A DNA stretch of 64,000 nt from Bradyrhizobium sp. B124 (GTDB lineage Bacteria; Pseudomonadota; Alphaproteobacteria; Rhizobiales; Xanthobacteraceae). Within the stretch, counting starts at the first letter, position 1, and every line of letters starts with the position of its first letter. The position numbers and the translations under genes are program-made. Of the stretch, positions 18,081 through 25,558 are shown one piece after another. The stretch is taken from contig NZ_CP152413.1 in assembly GCF_038967635.1 (NCBI RefSeq), positions 7,196,001 through 7,260,000 on the forward strand, in the 5' to 3' direction. The notes under the pieces were generated by a model. It made no database searches. It saw only the letters and a list, made by a program, of their open reading frames with translations, and was not told the origin of the DNA.

Positions 18081-18890
18081 TTAGTCGTCGAGCTTGTTGA
18101 GGTCGCGCACCGACTGCATGATCGGCTCGAAATTCGAGCGCGCATCGAGTGCGTCGAACAGTTGCGCGGTGTCCTCGAGCAGGGCATGCGAGCGTTGCAG
18201 TGCGATCCGCACATCGTCCTGCGGCGTGTCGGACAGCCGGCCATGACCTGACAGCAGGATCTTCGAATTGAGGCCCTTCAGCCGCTCCAGCGACTGGATG
18301 TAGTCGGCGATCGAGCCGGAGCCGAACACGCCGCCCATCACCCCGCCGGGCATCAGCGTGTCGGCGGCGAACAACAGCCCCTTGTCCTGATCGAACAGCG
18401 AAATGCAGGCCGAGGTGTGGCCCGGCGTGTACATCACGTTGAGGCGGAAATTGCCGAGATCGATCAGATTGCCTTCCTCGAGCCAGATGTCGATGTCGAT
18501 CGGCACGTTCGGCTCGTTGAACATCTTGCGCAGCATCGAGAAGTCGTCGCGCAGCATGATCTTGTTGGCGGCGAGCCGGTGCGCGGCGATGTAGGCGCTG
18601 CGGTGGAAATGATAGGCCGCGCCGATGTGATCGAGATGCTCGTGGCTCAGCACCACCATGTCGATCATCGCGGGCGTGATGCCGAGATGGTTCAGACAGG
18701 CGACCAGCGATGGATAGTTGGTCGACAGCCCGACGTCGATCATGATGGTCCGCTTGCTGCCGCGCACGAGATAGGCATTCGCCGCACGGTTCTTGAAGCG
18801 GATCTGGTAGACGTCGTCGGCCGCCTGGATCAGCGTGGCGACGTCGGCCTCGAACAGCGTCTTGAACGGGCTCGGTTTGCGCTCGCTCAT
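18081..18890 (-). CDS. MBL-fold metallo-hydrolase
   Basis: A 269-residue metallo-beta-lactamase-fold hydrolase with the dinuclear metal site motif SHEHLDH near residues 82-88, a further His in TPGHTSAC, Asp in FAADTLM and a late His in LSGHGRLS. It has no signal peptide, so it is cytosolic, unlike the true beta-lactamase at 45302. It is translated with a 4-base ATGA overlap after the cyclic-nucleotide-binding gene, so the two are coupled, which suggests a shared signalling or stress role. The substrate (thioester, lactone, phosphodiester or nitric-oxide-type) cannot be told. Confidence 0.88.
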   Translation of the reverse strand: MSERKPSPFKTLFEADVATLIQAADDVYQIRFKNRAANAYLVRGSKRTIMIDVGLSTNYPSLVACLNHLGITPAMIDMVVLSHEHLDHIGAAYHFHRSAYIAAHRLAANKIMLRDDFSMLRKMFNEPNVPIDIDIWLEEGNLIDLGNFRLNVMYTPGHTSACISLFDQDKGLLFAADTLMPGGVMGGVFGSGSIADYIQSLERLKGLNSKILLSGHGRLSDTPQDDVRIALQRSHALLEDTAQLFDALDARSNFEPIMQSVRDLNKLDD

Positions 18891-19261
18891 GGGGTGGCCG
18901 CCGCTCGGTAGGTGACGGCGTTGGATGCGCGCAGACGTTTCGAGAGCGCATCCATCACCATCAGCGCGAACGCCGGCTGCTGGCTGACCAGATAGACGAA
19001 GCGGGCGTGGTTGATCCGCATCACTCGCGTCGCGGGCGCGGAGGCAATCGCGGTTGCCGAGCGCGCCGAGCCGTCGATCACGGCCATCTCGCCGAAGAAC
19101 TCGCCCTTGCCGAGGCTGACGATGACCGTCTTGTTTCCGCCATTGATCTTGGCGATGTCGACGGTGCCGTCGAGCACGACAAACAGCTCGCGGCCGCTCG
19201 AGCCTTCCTCAAAAATGACGTCATCGACATCAAATTCGTTGATGCACTTCTCGATCGTCAT
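18887..19261 (-). CDS. Cyclic nucleotide-binding domain protein, stand-alone
   Basis: A 124-residue protein that is little more than one cNMP-binding domain. The phosphate-binding cassette reads FGEMAVIDGSARSAT (residues 56-70) with the ribose-binding Glu58 and the phosphate-binding Arg67 both present, so cAMP or cGMP binding is plausible. There is no DNA-binding domain, channel or kinase. AGGAG precedes the ATG. The stop overlaps the start of the MBL hydrolase by ATGA, so the pair is one operon and the small protein may regulate or partner the hydrolase. A class III cyclase gene lies in the same window at 32843. Confidence 0.88.
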   Translation of the reverse strand: MTIEKCINEFDVDDVIFEEGSSGRELFVVLDGTVDIAKINGGNKTVIVSLGKGEFFGEMAVIDGSARSATAIASAPATRVMRINHARFVYLVSQQPAFALMVMDALSKRLRASNAVTYRAAATP

Positions 19262-19382
19262 GGCGCTCTCCTGCCTTCTGGCTGGAAGACGCCGGTATGT
19301 TAATCGGGAAACCGCCGCGCGCAAACGGAGCTGATGCAGATTGCCGCATGGCAACATCGCCTAAATCCGGCCCGGAAAACTC

Positions 19383-19440
19383 CCTAAAATTTAGGTAATG
19401 GCGGAGCGGGGTAACCATTTCGCAAGCAATAAAAGTTACC
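19383..19440. promoter_or_regulatory. Inverted repeats in divergent promoter region
   Basis: Between the divergent cNMP-binding gene and the coiled-coil membrane gene there is a perfect palindrome CCTAAAATTTAGG at 19383-19395 with a half-copy CCTAAAT at about 19359, and a wider inverted pair GGTAAC (19410-19415) and GTTACC (19435-19440). These are the only AT-rich positions in the region and could be operator or sigma-factor sites. No specific regulator can be assigned. Confidence 0.4.
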
Positions 19441-19471
19441 GAATTGTCAACCCAGTCTGGAGACTTTGAAC

Positions 19472-20527
19472 GTGAGTGAGCAGCAGAGCGAGCCGGTCAA
19501 CGGTCAAGCCGGCGCCGAGACGGCGGCGAAGAGCGAGCCCGTGATGGCCGCGGCCGTTGTCGAGGCTGTCAGGCTTGCGCCCGAGCAGGAAGAGACGTCG
19601 CCAAAAGCCGACGCGCCCAGGATGGACGCGCCGAAGGTTGAATCCCCGAAGATTGAGCCGTCCCGGCTCGATCCCATGATCGAGGCCAAGATCGACGCCA
19701 AGATCAATGCCAAGATCGAGCCGACCAACATGGACGTGCCCAAGGTCGAGACCGGCAAGCGTGAAGAGCCGCGTTTCCCGGGCAAGCTGATGATCATGGC
19801 GCCCGGTGACCGGACCTGGGACCAAGAGGCATCCGCCTCCAAGCCGGGCGCCGAGCAGGCCGCCAAACCGGCCGGCACGCGCCGGTTCGGGGCCATGGCC
19901 GCGGTCATTGCGCTGGCGACCGTGGCAGGAGCCATCGGTGGCGCGCTCGCGACCGCCGGGCTTGGCCATCTCGCCGCCCCTGCCGCTGCCTCTGTCAGGG
20001 CTGCCCAGGATGCTGCCAAGGACGCCGCCGCCAAGGAAGCGGCCGACGCCGCGCTCGCCCGGCTCGAATCCGAGGTCACTGCGCTGAAGGCCAGCGTGGA
20101 GCAGACCGCCAAGGCCGGCCAGGCCCAGTTCAGCAAGGCCAGCGACCGGATCGAGAAGGTCGAGAAGGCCCAGGCCGAGCCGATCGCCAAGCTCAACAAG
20201 CTCAGCGAGACCGTCGACAAGCTCCGCGCCCCGCAGACGACCGTCGCTGCTGCGACGCCGGCCCGCGAGGTGACCGGCTCGATCCCGCCGGCGACTGCCG
20301 CGGCAGCACCTGCGGCCCCCAGGCCCGAGGTCGGCCGCATGCCGGTGGTCGACGGCTGGGCGCTGCGCGACGTCGGCAATGGCGGCGCGCTGATCGAGGG
20401 CCGCGGCGGCATCTACGAGGTTTATGCCGGCGATCCTGTCCCCGGCCTCGGCCGCGTCGACGCCATCCGCAAGCAGGACGGCCGTTGGGTGGTCGTCACC
20501 AGCAAGGGCCTGATCGTTTCGCGTTGA
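19472..20527 (+). CDS. Single-span membrane protein with coiled coil, unknown function
   Basis: I do not recognise a characterised family. The 351-residue protein has a low-complexity, Pro/Lys/Glu-rich cytoplasmic N-terminus with repeated units such as KIDAKINAKIE, one membrane span at about 145-168 (AAVIALATVAGAIGGALATAG), then an Ala-rich coiled coil of roughly 75 residues, a Pro/Ala linker and a conserved C-terminal domain of about 60 residues (starting VVDGWALRDVGNGGALIEG, ending KGLIVSR). The GTG at 19472 is chosen because GGAGA lies eight bases upstream; a TTG six bases earlier is too close to it. It ends shortly before a strong terminator, so it is monocistronic. An envelope or scaffold role is a guess. 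Confidence 0.8.
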   Translation: MSEQQSEPVNGQAGAETAAKSEPVMAAAVVEAVRLAPEQEETSPKADAPRMDAPKVESPKIEPSRLDPMIEAKIDAKINAKIEPTNMDVPKVETGKREEPRFPGKLMIMAPGDRTWDQEASASKPGAEQAAKPAGTRRFGAMAAVIALATVAGAIGGALATAGLGHLAAPAAASVRAAQDAAKDAAAKEAADAALARLESEVTALKASVEQTAKAGQAQFSKASDRIEKVEKAQAEPIAKLNKLSETVDKLRAPQTTVAAATPAREVTGSIPPATAAAAPAAPRPEVGRMPVVDGWALRDVGNGGALIEGRGGIYEVYAGDPVPGLGRVDAIRKQDGRWVVVTSKGLIVSR

Positions 20528-20548
20528 TCGGCGAAACACGACGATACC

Positions 20549-20584
20549 AAGGCGCTTCACTGCGATGTGAAGCGCCTTTTTTCT
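20549..20584 (+). terminator. Rho-independent terminator
   Basis: A 12-bp perfect stem AAGGCGCTTCAC / GTGAAGCGCCTT closed by a TGCGAT loop and followed by TTTTCTT, 22 bases after the stop of the preceding gene. This is a classic intrinsic terminator for the coiled-coil membrane protein transcript. Confidence 0.93.
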
Positions 20585-20617
20585 TGAATAGGGTTTGCCG
20601 TGCGGTGTTAGTGGGGC

Positions 20618-22165
20618 ATGAGCCGCGCGCTGAAATGCCTCCTGGTGATGTCCGTTCTGCTCGGTGGCGCCGTGCCGGCACGCGCCGCGGAGGATCGCGC
20701 GCTCGAGCGCGGCGCGGCGGTGATCGATCCCGCGATCCTGCGCGAACTCGATCATGGCCGCCTCAGTCTCGGCCGGATGCTCGCGCCGGAACGTTCCGCC
20801 GACACGCCGCTGTCGAACCGCGATCTGTTCGGGTTGCCTGCGATGGTGCCGGTGCGCGAGGCGCTCGATCGCGAGTTCAATGGCTATGTCGGAAAGCACA
20901 AGGCAGGCCTGCCGAACGAGAGCATCGGCGTCGGCGACGGCTTTGCGTTCCAGCTGTTCGATCGCGCGCTGTTTGAATCCCCTGACGTTCGCTTCGTGCT
21001 GGCCGGCATCGTCAACCGCATGGACCGCGCCTATGTGGCGCCGAACAGCTGCGGCGAGATCCGGCTGATCTATCGGCTGACCCGCACCGACGTGCCGCTG
21101 ATCGGCGAGAACGCGGTGTCGCAGCGGCTGCCGATGACGCTGAACCTGGTGCTGAAGGCGAAGGGCAACGGTAACGAGCCGTCGCTCAGCTGCCGCGAGA
21201 TCGCGCGGCGCTGGCTCGCGACCGCCGGCACGCCGCCGGCGATGGACAGACTGTTCGGCAAGGACGGCCCGCTCGACCTGATCGATGCAGGGAATATCGA
21301 TCGGATCGAGACCAATTTGCAGATCGCGCACGCGCCGAAATCCGCGGTGCGCGACTTCCGCACCGACTATGTCCTGAAAGTGTTCGACTATGACGGCGCG
21401 GCAAAACGCTTTGTCGAGGCGCCGCTGGAGAACCAGATCGATCGTGACCGGATTCTCGCCGACGAGGCGCTGAAGCGCGACTTCAAGGCGTGGCTGCTCG
21501 ATCCCAGGCATTTTGCCGAGCTCGATCGCGGCACCGTGTTGATCCCCGACAAATTCCTCGCGACCGGTGCGGTGGCGCCGACGCCGACCGGTTTCGACGT
21601 CAGCGACCTGGAGCCGGAGTTCGGGATGGTGCAGGGCGAGGGGACGCCCGGCACAGCGGTGTTCTCGGAAGGTGACGTCGTCGGCGCGTTGCAGAAGGCC
21701 GCGGCCGACGGAACGAAGCTGCAAAACATCCAGTCGCTGGCCGGCTTCGAGCGGCGCCTCAACGACGTCACCTGCGCCGGCTGCCACCAGACCCGCGGCA
21801 TCGGCGGCTTCCATTTCCCCGGCGTCGACTGGATGGCGGCAAAACCGTCGAACTCCACCGTGGTGCCGGCCTCGCCGCATTTCTTCGGCGACCAACCACG
21901 TCGCCGCGATATCCTCGCAAGCTTCCGCGACGGCAAGGCGCCGGACTTTTCGCGCGGCTTCTCCAACCGGCCGCAACTGCGCGCCAGCGCCGAGCTTGCC
22001 GGCACCGAATACAGCGACGGCTGGGGCGCGCATTGCTATCTGCCGGGCGCCAGGCCGGCCGAGACCGACCGCAGCTTTCGCGGCTGGACCTGCGCCGAAG
22101 GCCTCGCCTGCCAGGTCGCGGGGAAGATCTCACGGATGGGGATGTGCTTCGTGAAGGGCCGGTAA
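20618..22165 (+). CDS. Secreted protein with a CxxCH heme-type motif, unknown function
   Basis: A 515-residue exported protein: signal peptide (CLLVMSVLLGGAVPARA), a large uncharacterised body, and a single CAGCH motif at 386-390 followed by QTRGIGGFHFPG, which suggests covalent c-type heme attachment in the periplasm. Further cysteines near the C-terminus (HCYLPG, WTCAEGLACQVAG, MGMCFVKG) could form disulfides. I do not recognise a named family. It has no obvious operon partner, although a tiny membrane protein follows 100 bases later. A redox or electron-carrier role is possible but rests on the one motif. Confidence 0.85.
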   Translation: MSRALKCLLVMSVLLGGAVPARAAEDRALERGAAVIDPAILRELDHGRLSLGRMLAPERSADTPLSNRDLFGLPAMVPVREALDREFNGYVGKHKAGLPNESIGVGDGFAFQLFDRALFESPDVRFVLAGIVNRMDRAYVAPNSCGEIRLIYRLTRTDVPLIGENAVSQRLPMTLNLVLKAKGNGNEPSLSCREIARRWLATAGTPPAMDRLFGKDGPLDLIDAGNIDRIETNLQIAHAPKSAVRDFRTDYVLKVFDYDGAAKRFVEAPLENQIDRDRILADEALKRDFKAWLLDPRHFAELDRGTVLIPDKFLATGAVAPTPTGFDVSDLEPEFGMVQGEGTPGTAVFSEGDVVGALQKAAADGTKLQNIQSLAGFERRLNDVTCAGCHQTRGIGGFHFPGVDWMAAKPSNSTVVPASPHFFGDQPRRRDILASFRDGKAPDFSRGFSNRPQLRASAELAGTEYSDGWGAHCYLPGARPAETDRSFRGWTCAEGLACQVAGKISRMGMCFVKGR

Positions 22166-22265
22166 TTCCGGCCGGAACCGAAGCGGCTGCGCGTCATTAT
22201 TTGATGCTACATTGCGGTTCGCGACCACGACCCGAACAGCCCAGCCCTTGAGCGGAGACCGGCGG

Positions 22266-22430
22266 ATGAGTGCTCCCGAGCAGGACAAGCAGCGCAACCG
22301 CGAGATCGCGGCCAACGAGGCCGAGCGTCAGGCGGTCAGCGCCGTCCGCGTCAGCAGCTGGGCGATCGGGCTTGCGGTCATCATCGGCATTATTGTCGTG
22401 GCCCTGGTCTGGTCCTGGCTGAAGCGCTGA
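22266..22430 (+). CDS. Small single-span membrane protein
   Basis: A 54-residue protein with a charged N-terminal half (SAPEQDKQRNREIAANEAERQ) and one C-terminal membrane helix (WAIGLAVIIGIIVVALVWSW) ending in Lys-Arg. The ATG has GGAG about nine bases upstream. The positive C-terminus predicts an N-out or tail-anchored form. Function unknown. It ends four bases before the convergent GST gene. Confidence 0.72.
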   Translation: MSAPEQDKQRNREIAANEAERQAVSAVRVSSWAIGLAVIIGIIVVALVWSWLKR

Positions 22431-22434
22431 TCCC

Positions 22435-23079
22435 TTAGGTGTAGTGCTTCAGGCGCGGGCCGGGCAGCAAATCATAGGCCGATTTCCACCCGGGCAGCGC
22501 GGCGATGCGGCCGAGCCAGGCGCTGATGTTGGGATGGCTGGTCGCGAAATCGTAGCCGGTCTCGCTGCTCGGATAATGCAGATAGGCCATCATCGAGAAA
22601 TCCGACACCGTCGGCCGCGCCCCGATCATGAAGGCGTTGTTGCCGACATGCTGGTCGAGGATGCCGAGGAAATCGTCGAGCCGCGCGCGGAAATACTTCA
22701 GCACCTTCGGATCGGCTGACGGCGTGAAGGTGCGCATGAAGCGATAGGTCGCCATGTAGCCGGAGAGCTTCTGGTTGTCCCAGAACAGCCAGCGCAACAG
22801 CTCGAATTTCTCCGCAGGCGTTTCGCCGCCGAATTTTCCGTATTGTTCGGCAAGCTGCAGCAGGATCGGCGCGGTCTGGGTGCGGCGCTCGCCGTCGACC
22901 TCGAGCACCGGGATCTCGCCCATCTCGTTGACGGTGGAGCGCCATTCCGCGGTCCGCGTGACGCCGCCGCCGAAATCGGTCCACACCGGCTCGAACGTCT
23001 CGCCGCACAGCGTGAGCATTAGCGCGAGCTTGTAGCTGTTGCCGGATTCCGGGAAGTAGTGCAGGCGGTAGCGGGGCAT
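22435..23079 (-). CDS. Glutathione S-transferase family protein
   Basis: A 214-residue GST with the N-terminal glutathione-binding domain (MPRYRLHYFPESGNSYKL; EMGEIPVLEVDG with the cis-Pro; QTAPILLQLAEQYG) and a helical C-terminal domain with RPTVSDFSMMAYL. Cytosolic. It is divergent from a TetR-family regulator across a 218-base gap, so it is a plausible target of that regulator, although a palindromic repeat lies between them and the clearest operator sits at the regulator's own promoter. The substrate is unknown. Confidence 0.9.
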   Translation of the reverse strand: MPRYRLHYFPESGNSYKLALMLTLCGETFEPVWTDFGGGVTRTAEWRSTVNEMGEIPVLEVDGERRTQTAPILLQLAEQYGKFGGETPAEKFELLRWLFWDNQKLSGYMATYRFMRTFTPSADPKVLKYFRARLDDFLGILDQHVGNNAFMIGARPTVSDFSMMAYLHYPSSETGYDFATSHPNISAWLGRIAALPGWKSAYDLLPGPRLKHYT

Positions 23080-23117
23080 GTTGGACGCCTTCCGATGATG
23101 GAGAACTCGCGGACCAG

Positions 23118-23206
23118 GTAGCCCGGATGCAGCGCAGCGGAATCCGGGGGCAGGTCTTGCAAGCCGATCACGCAATCCCGGATTTCGCTTCGCTCCATCC
23201 GGGCTA
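23118..23206. repeat. Palindromic intergenic repeat (family C, copy 1)
   Basis: Inverted repeat with outer arms GTAGCCCGGATG and CATCCGGGCTA, and inner arms CGGAATCCGGG and CCCGGATTTCG-like sequence. Copies of the same family are at 23899-23988 and 40896-40978. Copies 1 and 2 are in the same orientation, judged by the central segment (GGCAGGTCTTGCAAGC versus GGCAGGTCTCGCAAGC), and flank the TetR gene. Confidence 0.88.
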
Positions 23207-23211
23207 GATCC

Positions 23212-23240
23212 TTGTCGACTTACTCGACGATACGTATAAT
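23212..23240 (+). promoter_or_regulatory. Probable sigma-70 promoter of the TetR gene
   Basis: TTGTCG at 23212-23217 and a consensus TATAAT at 23235-23240, separated by 17 bases. The predicted transcript would start around 23247, at the left edge of the palindrome at 23248-23265, about 50 bases before the TetR start codon. Confidence 0.6.
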
Positions 23241-23247
23241 CCGCAAA

Positions 23248-23265
23248 ACAGAACATTTGTTCTGT
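23248..23265. promoter_or_regulatory. Palindromic operator, probable TetR site
   Basis: Perfect palindrome ACAGAACATTTGTTCTGT (8-bp arms, 2-bp centre) positioned at the predicted transcription start of the downstream TetR gene. Location and symmetry fit autorepression by a TetR dimer. No second copy is visible near the GST start. Confidence 0.65.
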
Positions 23266-23297
23266 CGATTCTGCATGGCAGGACTGAGCGGCAATCG

Positions 23298-23894
23298 ATG
23301 AAGCGGAGCGAACCGGAGAGTGGAGGCCGCGAGCGTCCGGTGATGGAGGCGACGCTCCGGATCATCGGGCGCAAGGGCCTCGACGGCGTGACCCACCGGG
23401 CGGTGGCGGTCGAGGCCGGCCTGTCGCTCGGCGCGATCACCCATCACTTCAAGACGCGCGACGCGCTGATCGATGGCGCCCTTCGTTTTGCCCTGGCTCG
23501 CGAGACGGGCCGCCTGCAAGCGCTGGCGCTCAGCCTGCAAGGCAAGGCGTTCGATGTCGAGGCGTGGCTGGAATCCCTGGTGGGCTGGTACGATCACGAG
23601 CTGAAGACGAGGGCCGAGATCCACATCGCCTGTTACGAAGCCTTCCTGGCCGCCGCGCGCAGCGAGCGCTACCGGACCGTGGTCGAGGGGTGGTTCGGCA
23701 TCTGGCGGCAAAGCGCCGAGCTCGCCTTGCGCGCGGGCGGCTCCGCGGAGCCGCGCCGGCATGCGGAATTGTTCGTGTCCGCGCTGATCGGCATGCTGCT
23801 GCAGCAGCTCGCAACGCCCCGCCGCGGATTTCGGCGAGAGATGGCAGCGAGCCTGCTTGCGTTGATCAGGGGCCTGATCGGCGCAAGGGCTTAG
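23298..23894 (+). CDS. TetR/AcrR family transcriptional regulator
   Basis: A 198-residue regulator with an N-terminal helix-turn-helix (GLDGVTHRAVAVEAGLSLGA followed by ITHHFKTRDALIDGAL) and a variable C-terminal ligand-binding domain. TetR proteins bind palindromes as dimers and are released by small ligands. A perfect 18-bp palindrome lies at its predicted promoter, so it probably represses itself and perhaps the divergent GST. The gene is bracketed by two direct copies of a palindromic repeat. The ligand is unknown. Confidence 0.9.
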   Translation: MKRSEPESGGRERPVMEATLRIIGRKGLDGVTHRAVAVEAGLSLGAITHHFKTRDALIDGALRFALARETGRLQALALSLQGKAFDVEAWLESLVGWYDHELKTRAEIHIACYEAFLAAARSERYRTVVEGWFGIWRQSAELALRAGGSAEPRRHAELFVSALIGMLLQQLATPRRGFRREMAASLLALIRGLIGARA

Positions 23895-23898
23895 CTAC

Positions 23899-23988
23899 GT
23901 AGCCCGGATGGAGCGAAGCGCAATCCGGGGCAGGTCTCGCAAGCGGATCATGCTTTCCCGGATTTCGCTTCGCTTCATCCGGGCTACG
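23899..23988. repeat. Palindromic intergenic repeat (family C, copy 2)
   Basis: Same arms and centre as copy 1 (GTAGCCCGGATGG ... ATCCGGGCTACG), starting 5 bases after the TetR stop codon. A short fragment resembling family F (CGCTCGCAATGACGA) follows at about 24017-24034. Confidence 0.88.
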
Positions 23989-24048
23989 GATGTCGTTGTG
24001 CGGAGCGATCGCGCGCATCGCTCGCAATGACGACCAGGTTCGATTTGG

Positions 24049-25254
24049 CTACGCCACCGCGCCGGACGCGCGCAGCTTCTGGATCGCGGCCTCGTCGTAG
24101 CCGGCCTGGCGCAGGATCTCATCGGAGTGCTCGCCGACCTCGGGCGGCTTGCGCGGCTGCACCTTCCTGGCGCCGTCGATGAAGATCGGGCTGTTGACGG
24201 TCAGCATGGTGTCGTTCTCGAAGCGCACCAGCACCTCGTTCTCGATCATCTGCTTGTCGTTCGGGATGTCGTCGAGGATGCCGACGACGCCGAACACCAG
24301 GCCGTTGCCGTCGAGGATCTCGCGCCATTCGGCGAGATCCTTGCCGGCGAACACCGCGTCGAAGATCTTGATCAGCTCGACCGAGCGCGCATGGCGGTCC
24401 GCCTTGGTGGCGAAGCGCGCATCGGCGAGGAGGTCCTCGCGGCCCATGCAGCGCGCCAGGGTCGGCCACTGCCGGTCCTCGTTGAGCAGCGACAGGATCA
24501 GCCAGCGGCCGTCCTTGCACTTGTAGTGGTTGGTGACGGCATTGAGCGCCTCTTCGCGCGGCTTGCGCTTCTTGAACTTGGCGCCGGCGAGCTTGGCCTG
24601 CGCCAGCACGCCGTTGGCCCAGACGCCGTTGGCCATCAGATTGGTCGAGACATGCGAGCCCTTGCCGGTCTTCTCGCGCTGGAACAGCGCGGTGACGATC
24701 GCGCCGTAGAACGCCATCGCGCAGGGATGATCGCCCATACCGGCGACCGAGCGGGCCGGCGTGGTATCCTCGTCGGCGCGCACCAGATCCATCAGGCCGG
24801 AGCGGGCCCAATAGGCGTTGGAGTCGAAGCCGGGCTTGTTGGCCTCTTCGCCCTTCTCGCCGTAACCGGTGAAGGAGGCATAGATCAGCCGGTCGTTGAG
24901 ATGGGCAAGATGATCGTAGGTGATGCCGAGCTTCTGGCGCACCTGCGGCGGCATGTTGGTGATGAACACGTCGGCCTCGGCGACGAGCTTGTAGAGCACC
25001 TCGCGCGCGTCCGGCTTGGTGAGGTCGAGCGCGAGGCTCTTCTTGTTGCGGGCCTCGAGCATCCACGCGAAATTGTGCTCGCTTGCAGGATAGCCGGGCA
25101 AATTGGGCAGATTGCGGTAGGGGTCGCCGGCGCCCGGCGGCTCGATCTTGATGACGTCGGCGCCGAAGTCGGAGAGCACGGTGGCGGCCGCGGGCGCCGC
25201 GATGAAGCTCGCGCAGTCCAGGACCTTGAGCCCGTCAAAAATGCCTTTTTCCAT
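24049..25254 (-). CDS. Class III CoA-transferase (CaiB/BaiF family)
   Basis: A 401-residue member of the CaiB/BaiF/formyl-CoA transferase family, which moves CoA between carboxylic acids through an aspartyl-CoA intermediate. The N-terminus (LKVLDCASFIAAPAA, DFGADVIKIEPP) is typical of the CoA-binding region, and the catalytic Asp is Asp144 in FDSNAYWARSG. Cytosolic. It stands alone with a family B repeat upstream, so its substrate cannot be inferred from neighbours. It is a distant paralogue of the CoA-transferase at 52518. Confidence 0.92.
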   Translation of the reverse strand: MEKGIFDGLKVLDCASFIAAPAAATVLSDFGADVIKIEPPGAGDPYRNLPNLPGYPASEHNFAWMLEARNKKSLALDLTKPDAREVLYKLVAEADVFITNMPPQVRQKLGITYDHLAHLNDRLIYASFTGYGEKGEEANKPGFDSNAYWARSGLMDLVRADEDTTPARSVAGMGDHPCAMAFYGAIVTALFQREKTGKGSHVSTNLMANGVWANGVLAQAKLAGAKFKKRKPREEALNAVTNHYKCKDGRWLILSLLNEDRQWPTLARCMGREDLLADARFATKADRHARSVELIKIFDAVFAGKDLAEWREILDGNGLVFGVVGILDDIPNDKQMIENEVLVRFENDTMLTVNSPIFIDGARKVQPRKPPEVGEHSDEILRQAGYDEAAIQKLRASGAVA

Positions 25255-25389
25255 CGTGCCGTCGCTCCCGTGGCGCTTGTTGGTGTTTTTCCGGTAGCTG
25301 GAATTATCGCGTGCGATGATCCCGATCGGACCGCCATTTGACCCATCTCGGGGGCACGATGCAACGGCACTTTCTTACCCTCCCTTTCA

Positions 25390-25547
25390 CCCTCCCCTGG
25401 AGGGGGAGGGTCGGTTCGCATGGAGCGAAGCGCAATGCGAAACGGGGTGGGGTGATCTCTCAACACGGGCGGCGTTCGAGTGGAGAGACTGTCACCCCAC
25501 CCCGCCGCTCATTTCATTCGCGTCGACCCTCCCCCTCCAGGGGAGGG
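25390..25547. repeat. Palindromic intergenic repeat (family B, copy 2)
   Basis: Outer arms CCCTCCCCTGGAGGGGGAGG and its complement at 25524-25547, with inner AACGGGGTGGGGTGA and TCACCCCACCCCG arms. It fills most of the 304-base gap between putA and the CoA-transferase; the rest (25255-25389) holds only the transferase leader, with no further gene visible. Confidence 0.88.
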
Positions 25548-25558
25548 TGCGCACCCAC

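Noticed and set aside
19436..22033. 865-codon open frame on the minus strand
   Set aside because: Antisense to the coiled-coil protein and the CxxCH protein, low complexity, no ribosome site or family match. The plus-strand genes have a signal peptide and terminator.
24127..25341. 404-codon plus-strand frame opposite the CoA-transferase
   Set aside because: The minus strand encodes a full CaiB-type enzyme with catalytic Asp; the other strand gives an unnatural Leu/Ala/Arg-rich product.
17139..25547. Family B repeats as a CRISPR array
   Set aside because: Only two copies, 8 kb apart, each a single large inverted repeat; no regular spacers and no cas genes in the window.
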